A stretch of 64,000 nucleotides of DNA. Origin: Paenibacillus sinensis (GTDB lineage Bacteria; Bacillota; Bacilli; Paenibacillales; Paenibacillaceae). The notes beneath the pieces were generated by a model. It worked only from the letters and a program-made list of their open reading frames with translations, was not told the origin of the DNA and did not search any database. A program made the translations under genes and the position numbers. The stretch spans positions 60,407-124,406 of the forward strand of contig NZ_JAHCMB010000168.1 of the NCBI RefSeq assembly GCF_019904155.1, given 5' to 3'. Shown piece by piece: positions 34,125 to 43,050 of the stretch (its first letter is position 1; every line of letters starts with the position of its first letter).

Positions 34125-34902
34125 GGTCTCCAAGCTGTTCAATCCGGGCACCCCGGACGAGAAGATCGCTCTGCTCGGCATCGATCTCCAATTAAACGCC
34201 GGCGATTTCGTGACGATTATCGGCAGCAACGGCGCCGGTAAATCCACGTTGATGAATATCATTTCCGGCGTCATGAAGCCGGACCTCGGCGAAGTGCAGA
34301 TCGAGGGAAGCTCGATCAGCGGACTGGCCGAACATGAGCGGAGCCGCTGGATCGGCCGGGTCTTCCAGGACCCTATGGCCGGAACCTCGCCGCGCATGAC
34401 GATCGAAGAGAACCTTGCCATGGCGTACAAACGCGGCAAGGGAAGAGGGCTGTCGCTTGGCGTGAACGCCGCCAAGCGGAAGCAGTTCCGCGAGGAACTG
34501 GCCCGTCTTGGAATCGGGCTGGAGAACCGGCTGCGCGCGAAGGTCGGGCTGCTCTCAGGCGGCGAACGTCAGGCGCTCAGCCTGTTGATGGCTACCTTCA
34601 CGAAACCACAGATTCTCCTGCTCGATGAGCATACGGCGGCTCTGGACCCGGCTCGTGCGGAGCTGATCACGAAGCTGACCGAGTCCATTGTACGGGAGAT
34701 GAAGCTGACAACGCTTATGGTCACCCACAACATGGAGCAGGCAATCCGGCTCGGCAACCGCCTCATTATGATGGACAAAGGGCGGATTATTCTCGACATC
34801 GACGAGAAACGCAAGAAGGACCTCACTGTCGAGCGCCTGCTCGGTGAATTCGAGACGATCAGCGGACACAAACTGGCAGACGACCGGGTCGTTCTTGGTT
34901 AA
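34108..34902 (+). CDS. ABC transporter ATP-binding protein, TrpZ-like
   Basis: This is the cytoplasmic ATPase of the same importer. The 264-residue protein has Walker A GSNGAGKSTL, Q-loop region VFQDPMAG, signature LSGGERQAL, Walker B ILLLDEHTAALDP and the switch His in VTHNMEQA. Glu in Walker B is followed by His rather than the more common Pro, typical for this subfamily. AGGAGGT is 7 bases from ATG 34108, inside the end of the permease gene. A terminator at 34934-34975 follows. Confidence 0.93.
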   Translation: MLKLDKVSKLFNPGTPDEKIALLGIDLQLNAGDFVTIIGSNGAGKSTLMNIISGVMKPDLGEVQIEGSSISGLAEHERSRWIGRVFQDPMAGTSPRMTIEENLAMAYKRGKGRGLSLGVNAAKRKQFREELARLGIGLENRLRAKVGLLSGGERQALSLLMATFTKPQILLLDEHTAALDPARAELITKLTESIVREMKLTTLMVTHNMEQAIRLGNRLIMMDKGRIILDIDEKRKKDLTVERLLGEFETISGHKLADDRVVLG

Positions 34903-34933
34903 CCGGACCGTACTCTATACGGAAGAACAGATA

Positions 34934-34975
34934 GACCGGGGCTTCACCTGCTAAAGGGCGAAGCTCCGGTCTTTT
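34934..34975 (+). terminator. Rho-independent terminator after the ABC cassette
   Basis: GACCGG..GCTTC pairs with GAAGC..CCGGTC across a 14-base loop, followed by four T. Confidence 0.8.
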
Positions 34976-35067
34976 GCGGCATAATGAACTTTTACGTTGG
35001 CATATAGGCAAGTACTTGTTCTAAGGCGGAATGAAACGCGATAAAATGATATCAGACATCATCCAGG

Positions 35068-35091
35068 CTCCACAGTAGTGGAGTTTTTTTT
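35068..35091 (+). terminator. Second terminator, no obvious gene in front of it
   Basis: CTCCAC-AGTA-GTGGAG is followed by eight T. Between the two terminators (34976-35067) there is no gene with a ribosome binding site. The rest of the gap to 35241 has only a TATAAT (35204-35209) likely belonging to the mgtC-like gene. Confidence 0.85.
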
Positions 35092-35241
35092 CATCCAAAG
35101 AACTCAGAAGAAAGACCTGTTTCTTACCCGGGCAATGTCTATTCGAGGGTTCAAGGCTCCCCGCGCACAACGGATAAATCCGGCTTCCATGAATCGAACA
35201 TGCTATAATAAGTCTACATTTTAGAGAGAGGAGTAACGGCG

Positions 35242-35964
35242 ATGGGTATGCATTTGGAATCTATGATCAAATTGCTGATAGCCCTGCTGTTCGGACTGTT
35301 CATCGGAATTGACCGGCAGTTGAAGCAGAAGCCGCTGGGAATTCGGACCAGTATGGTTATCAGTATCGCGAGCTGTCTTGTCACCATCGTATCCATCCGG
35401 GCCTTTGACAAGTTCTCCGGTCCCGACCACCCCAACATGGACCCGATGCGTCTGGCGGCGCAAATCGTCAGCGGCATCGGTTTTCTGGGAGCAGGCGTCA
35501 TTCTGCGCAGAGGCGGCGACGCTATCTCGGGACTCACTTCCGCGGCATTGATCTGGACGGCCTCGGGAATCGGCATAGCCGTTGGAGCGGGATTCTACGT
35601 GGAAGCGGGAATGGCGGTCATTCTGCTGATGTTCGCGGTCAACGTCGTTCCCTTTCTGATCCGTGCCATCGGTCCGCAGAAGCTGAACAAGCATGACGTC
35701 TCGGTCAAGATTATTATGGTGCCCAACGGCGCCATGACCGAGGTCATCCAAAAAATCGAGAACCGGAAAGGGCGCTCCAAGGACAGATCCAGGGAGAAAT
35801 CGACCGAGCGGATTATCCGGCGGATGAAGATCAAGGATCTGGAGGATGGCAGGCAGATGATCGACATGGTGCTGTCCGCGGCGGACAGAGATTTTGCAAC
35901 GAAAATTTACTATGATCTGAAAGGCATTGACTATATCACCAACGTCGAAGTCGAGCAGTTGTAA
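35242..35964 (+). CDS. MgtC/SapB family membrane protein
   Basis: MgtC-family proteins modulate P-type ATPases and ATP synthase and are linked to magnesium limitation and acid tolerance. The 240-residue protein has five hydrophobic segments in residues 1-145 with the family sequences LFGLFIGIDRQLKQKPLGIRTSM, RLAAQIVSGIGFLGAGVILRRGG and GLTSAALIWTASGIGIAVGAGFY, and then a soluble, basic C-terminal domain (about 150-240). GAGAGGAG precedes ATG 35242; a TATAAT at 35204-35209 may be its -10. Confidence 0.92.
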   Translation: MGMHLESMIKLLIALLFGLFIGIDRQLKQKPLGIRTSMVISIASCLVTIVSIRAFDKFSGPDHPNMDPMRLAAQIVSGIGFLGAGVILRRGGDAISGLTSAALIWTASGIGIAVGAGFYVEAGMAVILLMFAVNVVPFLIRAIGPQKLNKHDVSVKIIMVPNGAMTEVIQKIENRKGRSKDRSREKSTERIIRRMKIKDLEDGRQMIDMVLSAADRDFATKIYYDLKGIDYITNVEVEQL

Positions 35965-36081
35965 GAACAAGATCATCTCAATCTCGTGAAGTTGTAAAAA
36001 CAAGTTACATCAGAACCTGAATCTATGGTAATCTAGTTCTGGTGAAAACAGTTACAATTATAGAGAGGAGAGATCGTCTGC

Positions 36082-37071
36082 ATGGAGGTTAAGGCTTATG
36101 CAGGAGAATATGAAGGGGAGTCCGCGGTCTGGCTGAAGGCTGGACGCTATGAAGCGGCTGTGATTCCCGGAATCGGAGGAAATCTGGTTGCATACCGCGA
36201 TACCGAGAACGGCTATCGCTTTCTTCGGGAACCGGGCGCGGACGGAATCGAAACCTTCAAACAGAGTCCCGGCGTATACGGCATTCCGGTGCTCTTTCCG
36301 CCGAACCGTTACGAGGATGGCAAGTTCCCGTGGAAGGGACAAGTCTATCAGCTGCCGGTGAACGAGGTGGCAACCGGCAATCATCTGCACGGTTTCCTGC
36401 ATACCATTCCTTGGAAAGTTGAAGATTACGGAACCGGCAAGAACGATAGCTATGTGGTGGTCTCCGTCAAGATCGATGAGAACCATCCGTCTTATCAGTA
36501 TCTGCCGCACCAATATACGGTGAAGCTGCGGTACACTCTGTCAGAGGACGGACTGGCCCAGCAAATTCTGATCCGCAATGATGGCAGTACGGAAATGCCA
36601 TGCCTGCTGGCGTTCCACACGGCGATCAATGCGCCTTTTGCCGAGGGAAGCTCGCCGGAGGATTACAAAGTGAAGGCGACGATCGGCAGCCGTTGGGAGC
36701 TGGGCGAACGCATGCTTCCGACCGGAAGCTTTCAGCCTCTGTCTGCACAGGAGGAGCAGCTGAAGGGAGAAGGCGTCAGCCCTTATTTCGAGCCGCTCGA
36801 TAATCACTATACGGCTGTTCCGCAGAATGGACGGAACCGGATGGAGCTGACCGACACGAAGCTGGGCGTTACGCTGGTGTACGACGTCGGCACCTCGTAC
36901 AAGCAGTGGATGATCTGGAACAACGACGTTTCCCGTCAGTTCTTCTGCCCGGAACCGCAGATGAATCTTGTAAATGCTCCGAACGTCAACCTGCCGGCTG
37001 ATGAAATCGGTCTGTTCGGCCTTCAACCGGGCGAATATTGGGAAGAGCACGCCCGTCTGTATGTGAAATAG
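36082..37071 (+). CDS. Aldose 1-epimerase family protein
   Basis: The 329-residue beta-rich protein belongs to the galactose mutarotase/aldose-1-epimerase superfamily. Visible landmarks are PGIGGNLVAYRD, GIPVLFPPNRYEDGKF, the catalytic-type histidine region NHLHGFLHTIPW, CLLAFHTAINAPF and the late FCPEPQMNLVNAPN with a glutamate. The substrate is not predictable. GAGAGGAGAG precedes the ATG. Upstream (35965-36081) there is an imperfect inverted repeat CAGAAC/GTTCTG at 36011-36041 and a TACAAT, possibly promoter and operator. It ends before the terminator at 37112-37145. Confidence 0.85.
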   Translation: MEVKAYAGEYEGESAVWLKAGRYEAAVIPGIGGNLVAYRDTENGYRFLREPGADGIETFKQSPGVYGIPVLFPPNRYEDGKFPWKGQVYQLPVNEVATGNHLHGFLHTIPWKVEDYGTGKNDSYVVVSVKIDENHPSYQYLPHQYTVKLRYTLSEDGLAQQILIRNDGSTEMPCLLAFHTAINAPFAEGSSPEDYKVKATIGSRWELGERMLPTGSFQPLSAQEEQLKGEGVSPYFEPLDNHYTAVPQNGRNRMELTDTKLGVTLVYDVGTSYKQWMIWNNDVSRQFFCPEPQMNLVNAPNVNLPADEIGLFGLQPGEYWEEHARLYVK

Positions 37072-37111
37072 CATAATATTGGTGCTCTGATTTTTGAGCT
37101 CTTGTCCTGGC

Positions 37112-37145
37112 AAGCGCCTGTTTCCTTTCATGGAGACAGGCGCTT
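37112..37145 (+). terminator. Rho-independent terminator after the epimerase gene
   Basis: AAGCGCCTGTTTCC pairs with GGAGACAGGCGCTT (one mismatch), then TTGTGTG. Confidence 0.85.
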
Positions 37146-37262
37146 TGTGTGTATTGATGAATGTTATGCGGCTTGCTTTGGCAGAATGAAGCGGAGATAA
37201 TAATACAAACCGGAGGCCGCGGCTCGGCGGCTACCTTCACCCCAAGACAAGGGAGGACAAGT

Positions 37263-37931
37263 ATGCAGCTGATCGCCATGCTTACCATGCTGATCGACCA
37301 CATCGGTTATATCTTTTTTCCGCAGGAACCGGGATGGAGGTATATTGGACGGATTGCCTTTCCCATCTATTGTTATACTCTGGTCCAGGGTCATCTTCAC
37401 ACCTCGTCGCATCGCCGCTACTGCCTCCGCCTGCTTGTTATCGCTATTCTGGCACAACTGCCCTTCAATTTGGCGCTTGATCCAGGAGGATTGAATGTCG
37501 TCTTCACATTACTGCTGTCCGAGCTGGTGCTGATTGTATTGGACCGGCTGCGCACACCCTGGATTGGCGCCATCGCCGTGCTGCCCGCACTGTGGATCAT
37601 GGACCAGCTGCCTCTCGATTACAATGCGTACGGACTTCTGCTTGTCCTGATCTTCCGTTACGCCCGTTCCTATTGGCTGGTGCTGCTTCATGCGCTTCTC
37701 AATGTGATTTATTTGTTCTACTATGGCTGGACCGTGCAGATGCTCAGCGTGGTGCCAACTCTGTTGATCGCCTTCGGGCCAGAAGTGTGGGAGCGCCTGA
37801 AGAGACGGAAGATGCCCCGCCTGGTCTGGTGGTCGTTCTATCCCGCGCATTTGGCTGTTCTTGCCTTGATCCGGTTTGTATACTACGGATATGTGTCGCT
37901 GCCTGATTGGGGGGCTCTGTTGGCCATATAG
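37263..37931 (+). CDS. TraX family membrane protein
   Basis: TraX-type proteins are membrane acyltransferase-like proteins; the name comes from F-pilin acetylation, but chromosomal Firmicute copies have unknown targets. The 222-residue protein begins MQLIAMLTMLIDHIGYIFFP (the DH pair is conserved) and WRYIGRIAFPIYCYTLVQGHLHT, and has about seven more hydrophobic segments, ending with WWSFYPAHLAVLALIRFV, a hallmark of the family. ATG 37263 follows GGGAGGA; the frame extends upstream without homology. It appears to be a single-gene unit. Confidence 0.87.
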   Translation: MQLIAMLTMLIDHIGYIFFPQEPGWRYIGRIAFPIYCYTLVQGHLHTSSHRRYCLRLLVIAILAQLPFNLALDPGGLNVVFTLLLSELVLIVLDRLRTPWIGAIAVLPALWIMDQLPLDYNAYGLLLVLIFRYARSYWLVLLHALLNVIYLFYYGWTVQMLSVVPTLLIAFGPEVWERLKRRKMPRLVWWSFYPAHLAVLALIRFVYYGYVSLPDWGALLAI

Positions 37932-38065
37932 CATGCGTGCTGCCGGAGGGTGCTGTTCATAAGCGTTAACATTATTTTAATGAAAATGAGTGAATTCGTT
38001 TACAGATTATCCCTTTCCTGAGATAATAAATTGGACTGCCAATATCAGGAGGAAAGAGGGATTCA

Positions 38066-39580
38066 ATGAAATTGAGGAACAAGAAAGTCAAATGGCTGCT
38101 TCCCATCCTCGCGCTGCTGCTGGTGCTGGCGGGCTGCCAAACCGTCGGCGGGCTGGACGTGAACAAGGCGCTGCTCGGAAATCTGGATGTGAAGTCGGCG
38201 GAGGAGAGTGTAACGTTCTCCATGAAGGCGGTACCCGCAGCGGGAATCAGCGACGAAGACCGCAAGATTGTCGATCTTATCAATTCCTTTTCGGTTCAGG
38301 TGAACAGTCTGAAACTGCAAGAGAATGGTGATATGTCCGCAAGCGGAGCGTTGGCTCTGAAAGGGAAGACCGTTCCATTCAGTCTGTACATAAACAAAAG
38401 TGTGCTTGCGCTTAATGTAGAGGGAGCGAAGAAGCCTTTCTATTATCCGCTGGAGGACTATAACAGCGTTCTGTCCGAGTCCGGAGTGGATCTTGAGAAG
38501 GCTGAGAGCCTGAACAAGCTGCTAACCTCTTTTGTGGTCAAAAACCTGCCGAACCCGTCGGCTATCAGCGCTTCTGCGGTTACCGACACCGTGTATGGGG
38601 AACAGCTTAATCTGATGAAGCTGCATGCCGAAGTTACAGGCGAGGAGCTTCCCGCACTTCTGAAGTCTTTCCTGAAATCCGTATCGCAGGATTCGGAAGG
38701 CTTCAAGCAATTCCTGGGAGGTCTGTACGACTATCTGCTCCCTGTTCTGAAGTCGGAAGAAGCAACGGATCTTCTGGATGAATACGGATTTGGCGACGTT
38801 CCGCTTGACGACAAGGAGCAGGTCGTTACCGTAGCGCATGATGCGGCGAAGCTGGCGATCGATACCGTTCTGCTGATGTATGACAAGAAGCAGCAGGAGC
38901 TGTACGACAACATACCGGAGATCAAGACCGTTCTGGGCAAGGATACCAACCTCAAGGTCGACCTGTTCGTGGACAGCTCGCTTCATGTTCGCAAGGAACA
39001 GATGAGCCTGAATGTTGCGCTTCCTCAGGACGATTCTATTCCAATCACCTCCATCTCTTTCCAGTCGGAGGCGCAGGTCTGGAATATCAATGGCCCGGTG
39101 AAAGCCGATGTTATTGATACGGCGGGAGGATTTAATGCTTCCGAATCGTCCATGTCTCCAGGCACACTTCTCCAGAATCTCAACTCCGATTCTGCATTGT
39201 ATCGGCTTCTGAAAGAGGATCTGGGTATTACCCGCAGATCGATTGCTATTGACCCTGAATTCAAGAAATACATTATTGAATACAAGGGGAATACGGCGAT
39301 GGTCTCGGCGAATTATCTGGCAGCCTTCCTTGGCGCCAATCTGGAATGGGACGAGAAATCGCGCGGGATTACAATCACGGACGATTTATTCGGAACTACG
39401 ATCGCACTGAAGGTCGGATTCAAACAGGCCACCGTGGACGGAGCAGTTATCAAACTGCCGCAAGCGGTCTACATTGACGAATACGGCCGCGGAATGGTGC
39501 CGCTGAGAACCGTTGCGGAGGCGCTTCACGCCAAGGTATCCGTTGAAGAGGACGGAACCATCAACATTACGCGGGACTAG
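38066..39580 (+). CDS. Lipoprotein with C-terminal copper amine oxidase-like stalk domain
   Basis: The 504-residue protein is a predicted surface lipoprotein: signal peptide with lipobox VLAGC (Cys24), then a long region (about 40-370) I cannot assign, and finally a copper-amine-oxidase-N type domain (MVSANYLAAFLGANLEWDEKSRGITI..DDLF; MVPLRTVAEALHAKVSVEEDGTINITRD). Such stalk domains are common in Paenibacillus envelope proteins and do not imply oxidase activity. AGGAGGAAAGAGGG precedes the ATG. It is followed by a terminator, so it is monocistronic. Confidence 0.82.
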   Translation: MKLRNKKVKWLLPILALLLVLAGCQTVGGLDVNKALLGNLDVKSAEESVTFSMKAVPAAGISDEDRKIVDLINSFSVQVNSLKLQENGDMSASGALALKGKTVPFSLYINKSVLALNVEGAKKPFYYPLEDYNSVLSESGVDLEKAESLNKLLTSFVVKNLPNPSAISASAVTDTVYGEQLNLMKLHAEVTGEELPALLKSFLKSVSQDSEGFKQFLGGLYDYLLPVLKSEEATDLLDEYGFGDVPLDDKEQVVTVAHDAAKLAIDTVLLMYDKKQQELYDNIPEIKTVLGKDTNLKVDLFVDSSLHVRKEQMSLNVALPQDDSIPITSISFQSEAQVWNINGPVKADVIDTAGGFNASESSMSPGTLLQNLNSDSALYRLLKEDLGITRRSIAIDPEFKKYIIEYKGNTAMVSANYLAAFLGANLEWDEKSRGITITDDLFGTTIALKVGFKQATVDGAVIKLPQAVYIDEYGRGMVPLRTVAEALHAKVSVEEDGTINITRD

Positions 39581-39601
39581 GAAGAAACATAGTTCGATAG
39601 A

Positions 39602-39647
39602 AGCTCTGTCGTACTCAGTATTCACAGCTGAGGCGGCAGAGCTTTTT
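39602..39647 (+). terminator. Rho-independent terminator after the stalk-domain lipoprotein gene
   Basis: AGCTCTG-TCG pairs with CGG-CAGAGCT, with five T at the end of the stem. Confidence 0.7.
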
Positions 39648-39683
39648 CTATGCATGATGCCAGAACAGGGTGGATGATAGGGG

Positions 39684-39712
39684 TTGAATTATCGAAGCAA
39701 ATGTATTAAGAT
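39684..39712 (+). promoter_or_regulatory. Candidate promoter of the nitroreductase gene
   Basis: TTGAAT and TAAGAT are 17 bases apart. Just downstream AAGTAAGTACCTAAAC resembles sites used by redox-sensing HxlR/MarR-type repressors, but no such regulator is adjacent. Confidence 0.45.
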
Positions 39713-39754
39713 ATAAAAAAGTAAGTACCTAAACAATTTGGAGGTAATTATAAT

Positions 39755-40354
39755 ATGTCGAACGGTTACTTTGATGCAGTGAAGAAAAGACGTTCTGTTT
39801 ATGCGATCAGCAAGGAGCTTCCGGTATCCCAGGAGCAAGTGCAGGAAATCGTGGAGCAGGCTGTTCTGCACAGCCCAAGCTCTTTTAACTCCCAAAGTTC
39901 CAGAGCTGTTGTTCTGTTCGGGGCTGCTCACGACAAGCTGTGGGATCTGACTTCCGACACGCTGCGCAAAATCGTACCGGCTGAGCAGTTCGAAGGCACT
40001 GCACAGAAGATGGCTTCATTCAAAGCTGGAGCGGGCACGGTGCTCTTTTTCGAAGATGAAGCAGTTGTGAAGAGACTTCAGGAGAACTTCGCGCTGTATG
40101 CCGACAACTTCCCGGTATGGGCCAACCAGGCATCCGCTATTTTGCAGCATGTGGTATGGACCGGACTGTCAGAAGCCGGCGTTGGTGCTTCGCTGCAGCA
40201 CTACAACCCGCTGATTGACGATGAAGTGAAGTCGACCTGGGGACTTCCGGCAGAGTGGAAGCTGATCGCGCAAATGCCATTCGGCGGCATTGTAACTCCT
40301 CCGGGCGAGAAGGAATTCGAGCCTGTTGAGAAGCGGGTCAAAGTCTTTAAATAA
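39755..40354 (+). CDS. Nitroreductase family protein
   Basis: This is a flavin-dependent oxidoreductase of the nitroreductase fold, close to the Frm2/YdgI-like subgroup. The 199-residue protein shows the FMN-binding beginning KKRRSVYAISKELPVS, HSPSSFNSQSSRAVVLFG, a central WANQASAILQHVVWTGLSEAGVGASLQHYNPL and the end FGGIVTPPGEKEFEPVEKRVKVF. The ATG follows GGAGGT at about 12 bases. The physiological substrate is unknown; quinone or nitro compounds are typical. Confidence 0.88.
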   Translation: MSNGYFDAVKKRRSVYAISKELPVSQEQVQEIVEQAVLHSPSSFNSQSSRAVVLFGAAHDKLWDLTSDTLRKIVPAEQFEGTAQKMASFKAGAGTVLFFEDEAVVKRLQENFALYADNFPVWANQASAILQHVVWTGLSEAGVGASLQHYNPLIDDEVKSTWGLPAEWKLIAQMPFGGIVTPPGEKEFEPVEKRVKVFK

Positions 40355-40389
40355 TAGGAAACACCGGCTTGATGAGAGCCGACAAGAAG

Positions 40390-40415
40390 AGCCGTCCCTT
40401 TGGGATGGCTTTTTT
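40390..40415 (+). terminator. Rho-independent terminator after the nitroreductase gene
   Basis: AGCCGTCCC pairs with GGGATGGCT around TTT, followed by TTTTTC. Confidence 0.85.
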
Positions 40416-40497
40416 CATTGGAGCCATACTAGCTATATTGCCATATGTCAGGACGCTTTGTCCGGCTGCCACTGCAACCAGAAAGGAAGATGTCCAC

Positions 40498-40710
40498 ATG
40501 ATGAAACAACTCATACTGTATCCGTTTCTCTGGCTGATAGGTCTGTCTATGCTGTTTCTTGTCGACAGGGTGATAGGCCTGAGCATCGGCGATACGGTAG
40601 TTGCCTTTCGTTCGTACTTTACCTCGTCCAGCATTGAAGAGACGATTGCAGTGATTCTGTTGGGCTGCGCGCCAATTGCGGTTCCATTCTTCTCTCTTGT
40701 GAGCAAATAA
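40498..40710 (+). CDS. Small hypothetical membrane protein
   Basis: I do not recognise a family. The 70-residue protein has two hydrophobic segments (LILYPFLWLIGLSMLFLVD; IAVILLGCAPIAVPFFSL) separated by a short polar loop. ATG 40498 (or the next codon, also ATG) is used because AAAGGAAG lies 8 bases upstream; the longer frame from 40369 would run through the terminator at 40390-40415. It ends 5 bp from the convergent germinant receptor operon. Confidence 0.6.
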   Translation: MMKQLILYPFLWLIGLSMLFLVDRVIGLSIGDTVVAFRSYFTSSSIEETIAVILLGCAPIAVPFFSLVSK

Positions 40711-40715
40711 CCCGG

Positions 40716-41813
40716 CTACTGCCGGTAAAGAGCAAACCGACGGCGTATCAGGTGAACGAGAAACAAGAGAAGCGGTATAAATGCAGCCACGATCAGGACA
40801 ATCATAATAGAGACTCGCCCTTCAATGAGATGCTCCGGATAATTCTCGGCGCTCATGACAGACAGGAACAGAACGACAATCCCGACAGGCAAAACCGCCT
40901 TGCGGGAGTCCTGTATCTTGAGCAGATCGGTGGCAATGGCTGACACAGCATAGCAGTAGATAGTCAGCTTGAAGAACACCCCGATTATCAAAGTCAGGAA
41001 GACAAAGGCGTCCAGTCGCTGTATGAAATCTGCCAGATTCACGAGAGCAATGGTTGTAAACAAAGGGAAAGTTGCTCTGGAATAGATATCTTCGCCTAGA
41101 ACGGAGATTTCTATAGCATGTGTGATCGTTAGCAGGAAACCGCTCAATATCATTGCTATCATACCGGTCTTGCCTGCACGACCGCTTTTGTTCAAGTGGG
41201 GAATGATCGTTGTAAAGACGACTGTTTCAAGAAAAGGAAAGACCCAAACATTCGGATAAGCGGATATTACTGCGGTCTTCCAATCCCTGAGATGCAGAGG
41301 GAACAGATTCGACATATCGGGAAGGCCGGAGACGATGACAACAAAGTTGCAGCTGACCCCCATTAGAATCATGATAACGAAGTAAATCTCCGCGGTACGC
41401 CCAAGTACCGTCGTTCCCTTGTTCAGTATATATATGACGGCGATGATCATGAAGGCGTTAGTGAAAATGATCGGGGTTCGGTCATAAGAAGCAGCTGTCA
41501 GCAGACTGCCTGCTTCGCGCAAATTGCGAGATCCATTATAAAGAAACTGCGCGATGTACAGCAGATTGACGGGCCAGGCGATCCACTTGCCCAAAATGTT
41601 CACCGTAATCCCGCTGAGTATTTTGCCAGGGAACTGGCGGGACAAATAGACATAGATGAGGTAGAACAGAACACCCCCCGGAACAGCCATTAAAATAGAC
41701 AGCCATATCGTCCGCTTGCTTTCCAGTCCGATGGGCACAACCAGCGCCGTTCCCAGCTCGAACAATACCATCATTGCAAATAGTTGATTGGACGTGAGAC
41801 GTTCTTTATTCAT
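40716..41813 (-). CDS. Spore germinant receptor subunit B, second locus
   Basis: This is a 365-residue germination permease of the GerAB type, related to the product of 3621-4721 but clearly diverged. It begins KERLTSNQLFAMMVLFELGTALVVPIG, followed by about ten membrane segments; the NLADFIQRLDAFVFLTLIIGVFFKLTIY region is shared with the first locus (SDFIQRVDVLAVMVLIIGIFFKISVFY). ATG 41813 is preferred to ATG 41819, since GAGGGG is 9 bases from the former and 3 from the latter. It is the last gene of an A-C-B operon. Confidence 0.92.
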   Translation of the reverse strand: MNKERLTSNQLFAMMVLFELGTALVVPIGLESKRTIWLSILMAVPGGVLFYLIYVYLSRQFPGKILSGITVNILGKWIAWPVNLLYIAQFLYNGSRNLREAGSLLTAASYDRTPIIFTNAFMIIAVIYILNKGTTVLGRTAEIYFVIMILMGVSCNFVVIVSGLPDMSNLFPLHLRDWKTAVISAYPNVWVFPFLETVVFTTIIPHLNKSGRAGKTGMIAMILSGFLLTITHAIEISVLGEDIYSRATFPLFTTIALVNLADFIQRLDAFVFLTLIIGVFFKLTIYCYAVSAIATDLLKIQDSRKAVLPVGIVVLFLSVMSAENYPEHLIEGRVSIMIVLIVAAFIPLLLFLVHLIRRRFALYRQ

Positions 41814-41841
41814 CGGCATTTTCCCCTCGGTTCCTTGCACA

Positions 41842-43050
41842 TTATTTCATGTGAGACTTATACGGATTGAGCCTCATCCCGGTGTTGCGGATATACACCT
41901 CGACCTTAACATCAAGCTCACCCTTGGCGAAGACTTCGGGCCAATTGTCCTTGACGCGATCCCACTGCGAGGGATTGCTGCGCTTCAGTTCATTTCCGAA
42001 ATTTAACACATCGGCTTGCAACCGCTGGGCCGCCCGTATGCCATCTTCAACTTCCTTAATGGTCTGCTTCTTTACTTTTTCTTGAAGTATCTTTATGGTC
42101 TGCCCGTTCGCGAAAGGTACCGAGCTGTGACTTTCGAGTATTGTGCCTTCTTCACGGATTGATATATGAAAGACAGGGGTTCCGTCTCGAAGCTCGGTAT
42201 GGATATGGGTAATGGCCGAAAAAATATTAACCGCAATCTCTCCCTCGTCTTCATCTGTTTTGACATTAAGCACCGTCTCGCTAATCTTATTCGTTACCCA
42301 TTGGATGCCTCTTGCTTCAGATCCATCGATCCATTCAGCCAGCTTCTCATCCTTGAACAGACCCATTCCTTTCATTATGAGCGTCTCGGAAGGCTCGGTC
42401 TGCTCCAGATTTGATTTGCTGCCTCCCTGATTACGGTTGCCGCCTGTCATGATACCGCTTAGAGCGATTTCTCCTTCGCCGGTAATTCCCTTTACGAGAT
42501 CGACCACCCGGATATGCTGTGTTTCTCCCCATACCCTGGCCGAGTTTTCACTCTTCCGGACCAAGCCTATTGAGGAGATGTTCTCTATTGGAATCAGAAC
42601 CTTCAGAATGGACTCGGCATCCGACTCTCTGGCCAGCAGAACCGGCGTATTGAGGCGCAGTTCATGTGAGCGTTCAAAAATATCGAATATTCTATCGATT
42701 CCCTTGCGGGCCATTGACTCGCCGATCACAAGCAGCTGTGTGTGAGCGAAGAACAGCTGCCGGCTTGTCTTTCTGGACGCCTTGCGAAGAGCGCCGAACA
42801 GGGTAGGGTCGCTAACTGTAGCCAAATACACCCCCGGCTGCTGTGTGGTTGCGCCTTTTCTGGTCGACGTCGCCGATGGAATTACGATCTGGAAGGTAAC
42901 CTTATAATCCTTGCCGTTCGGAGCCAGGTCGATACCAATTCCGCTGACGATGGCAAGCTTGTTCAATTCACGGCTGTTCCAGCAGCCGGACAGGGTCAAG
43001 GTTGTCACAGACAGAAGAATAAGACATAGAAGACCGCGATTAATCCTCAC
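41842..43050 (-). CDS. Spore germinant receptor subunit C lipoprotein, second locus
   Basis: This 402-residue Ger(x)C protein has a lipoprotein signal with lipobox TLSGC (Cys23) followed by WNSRELNKLAIVSGIGIDL. The GLFKDEKLAEWIDGSEARGIQWV segment matches the equivalent part of the first-locus C subunit. The start is GTG 43050, inside the last codons of the A-subunit gene (11-bp overlap), with GGAGGG about 10 bases upstream. The B-subunit gene is 28 bp downstream. Assignment is firm. Confidence 0.93.
   Translation of the reverse strand: MRINRGLLCLILLSVTTLTLSGCWNSRELNKLAIVSGIGIDLAPNGKDYKVTFQIVIPSATSTRKGATTQQPGVYLATVSDPTLFGALRKASRKTSRQLFFAHTQLLVIGESMARKGIDRIFDIFERSHELRLNTPVLLARESDAESILKVLIPIENISSIGLVRKSENSARVWGETQHIRVVDLVKGITGEGEIALSGIMTGGNRNQGGSKSNLEQTEPSETLIMKGMGLFKDEKLAEWIDGSEARGIQWVTNKISETVLNVKTDEDEGEIAVNIFSAITHIHTELRDGTPVFHISIREEGTILESHSSVPFANGQTIKILQEKVKKQTIKEVEDGIRAAQRLQADVLNFGNELKRSNPSQWDRVKDNWPEVFAKGELDVKVEVYIRNTGMRLNPYKSHMK

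Noticed and set aside
36011..36041. CAGAAC...GTTCTG inverted repeat before the aldose epimerase gene
   Set aside because: Arms are only 6-8 bp with a 19-base loop and no T run; could be chance, so it is mentioned only within that gene's entry.
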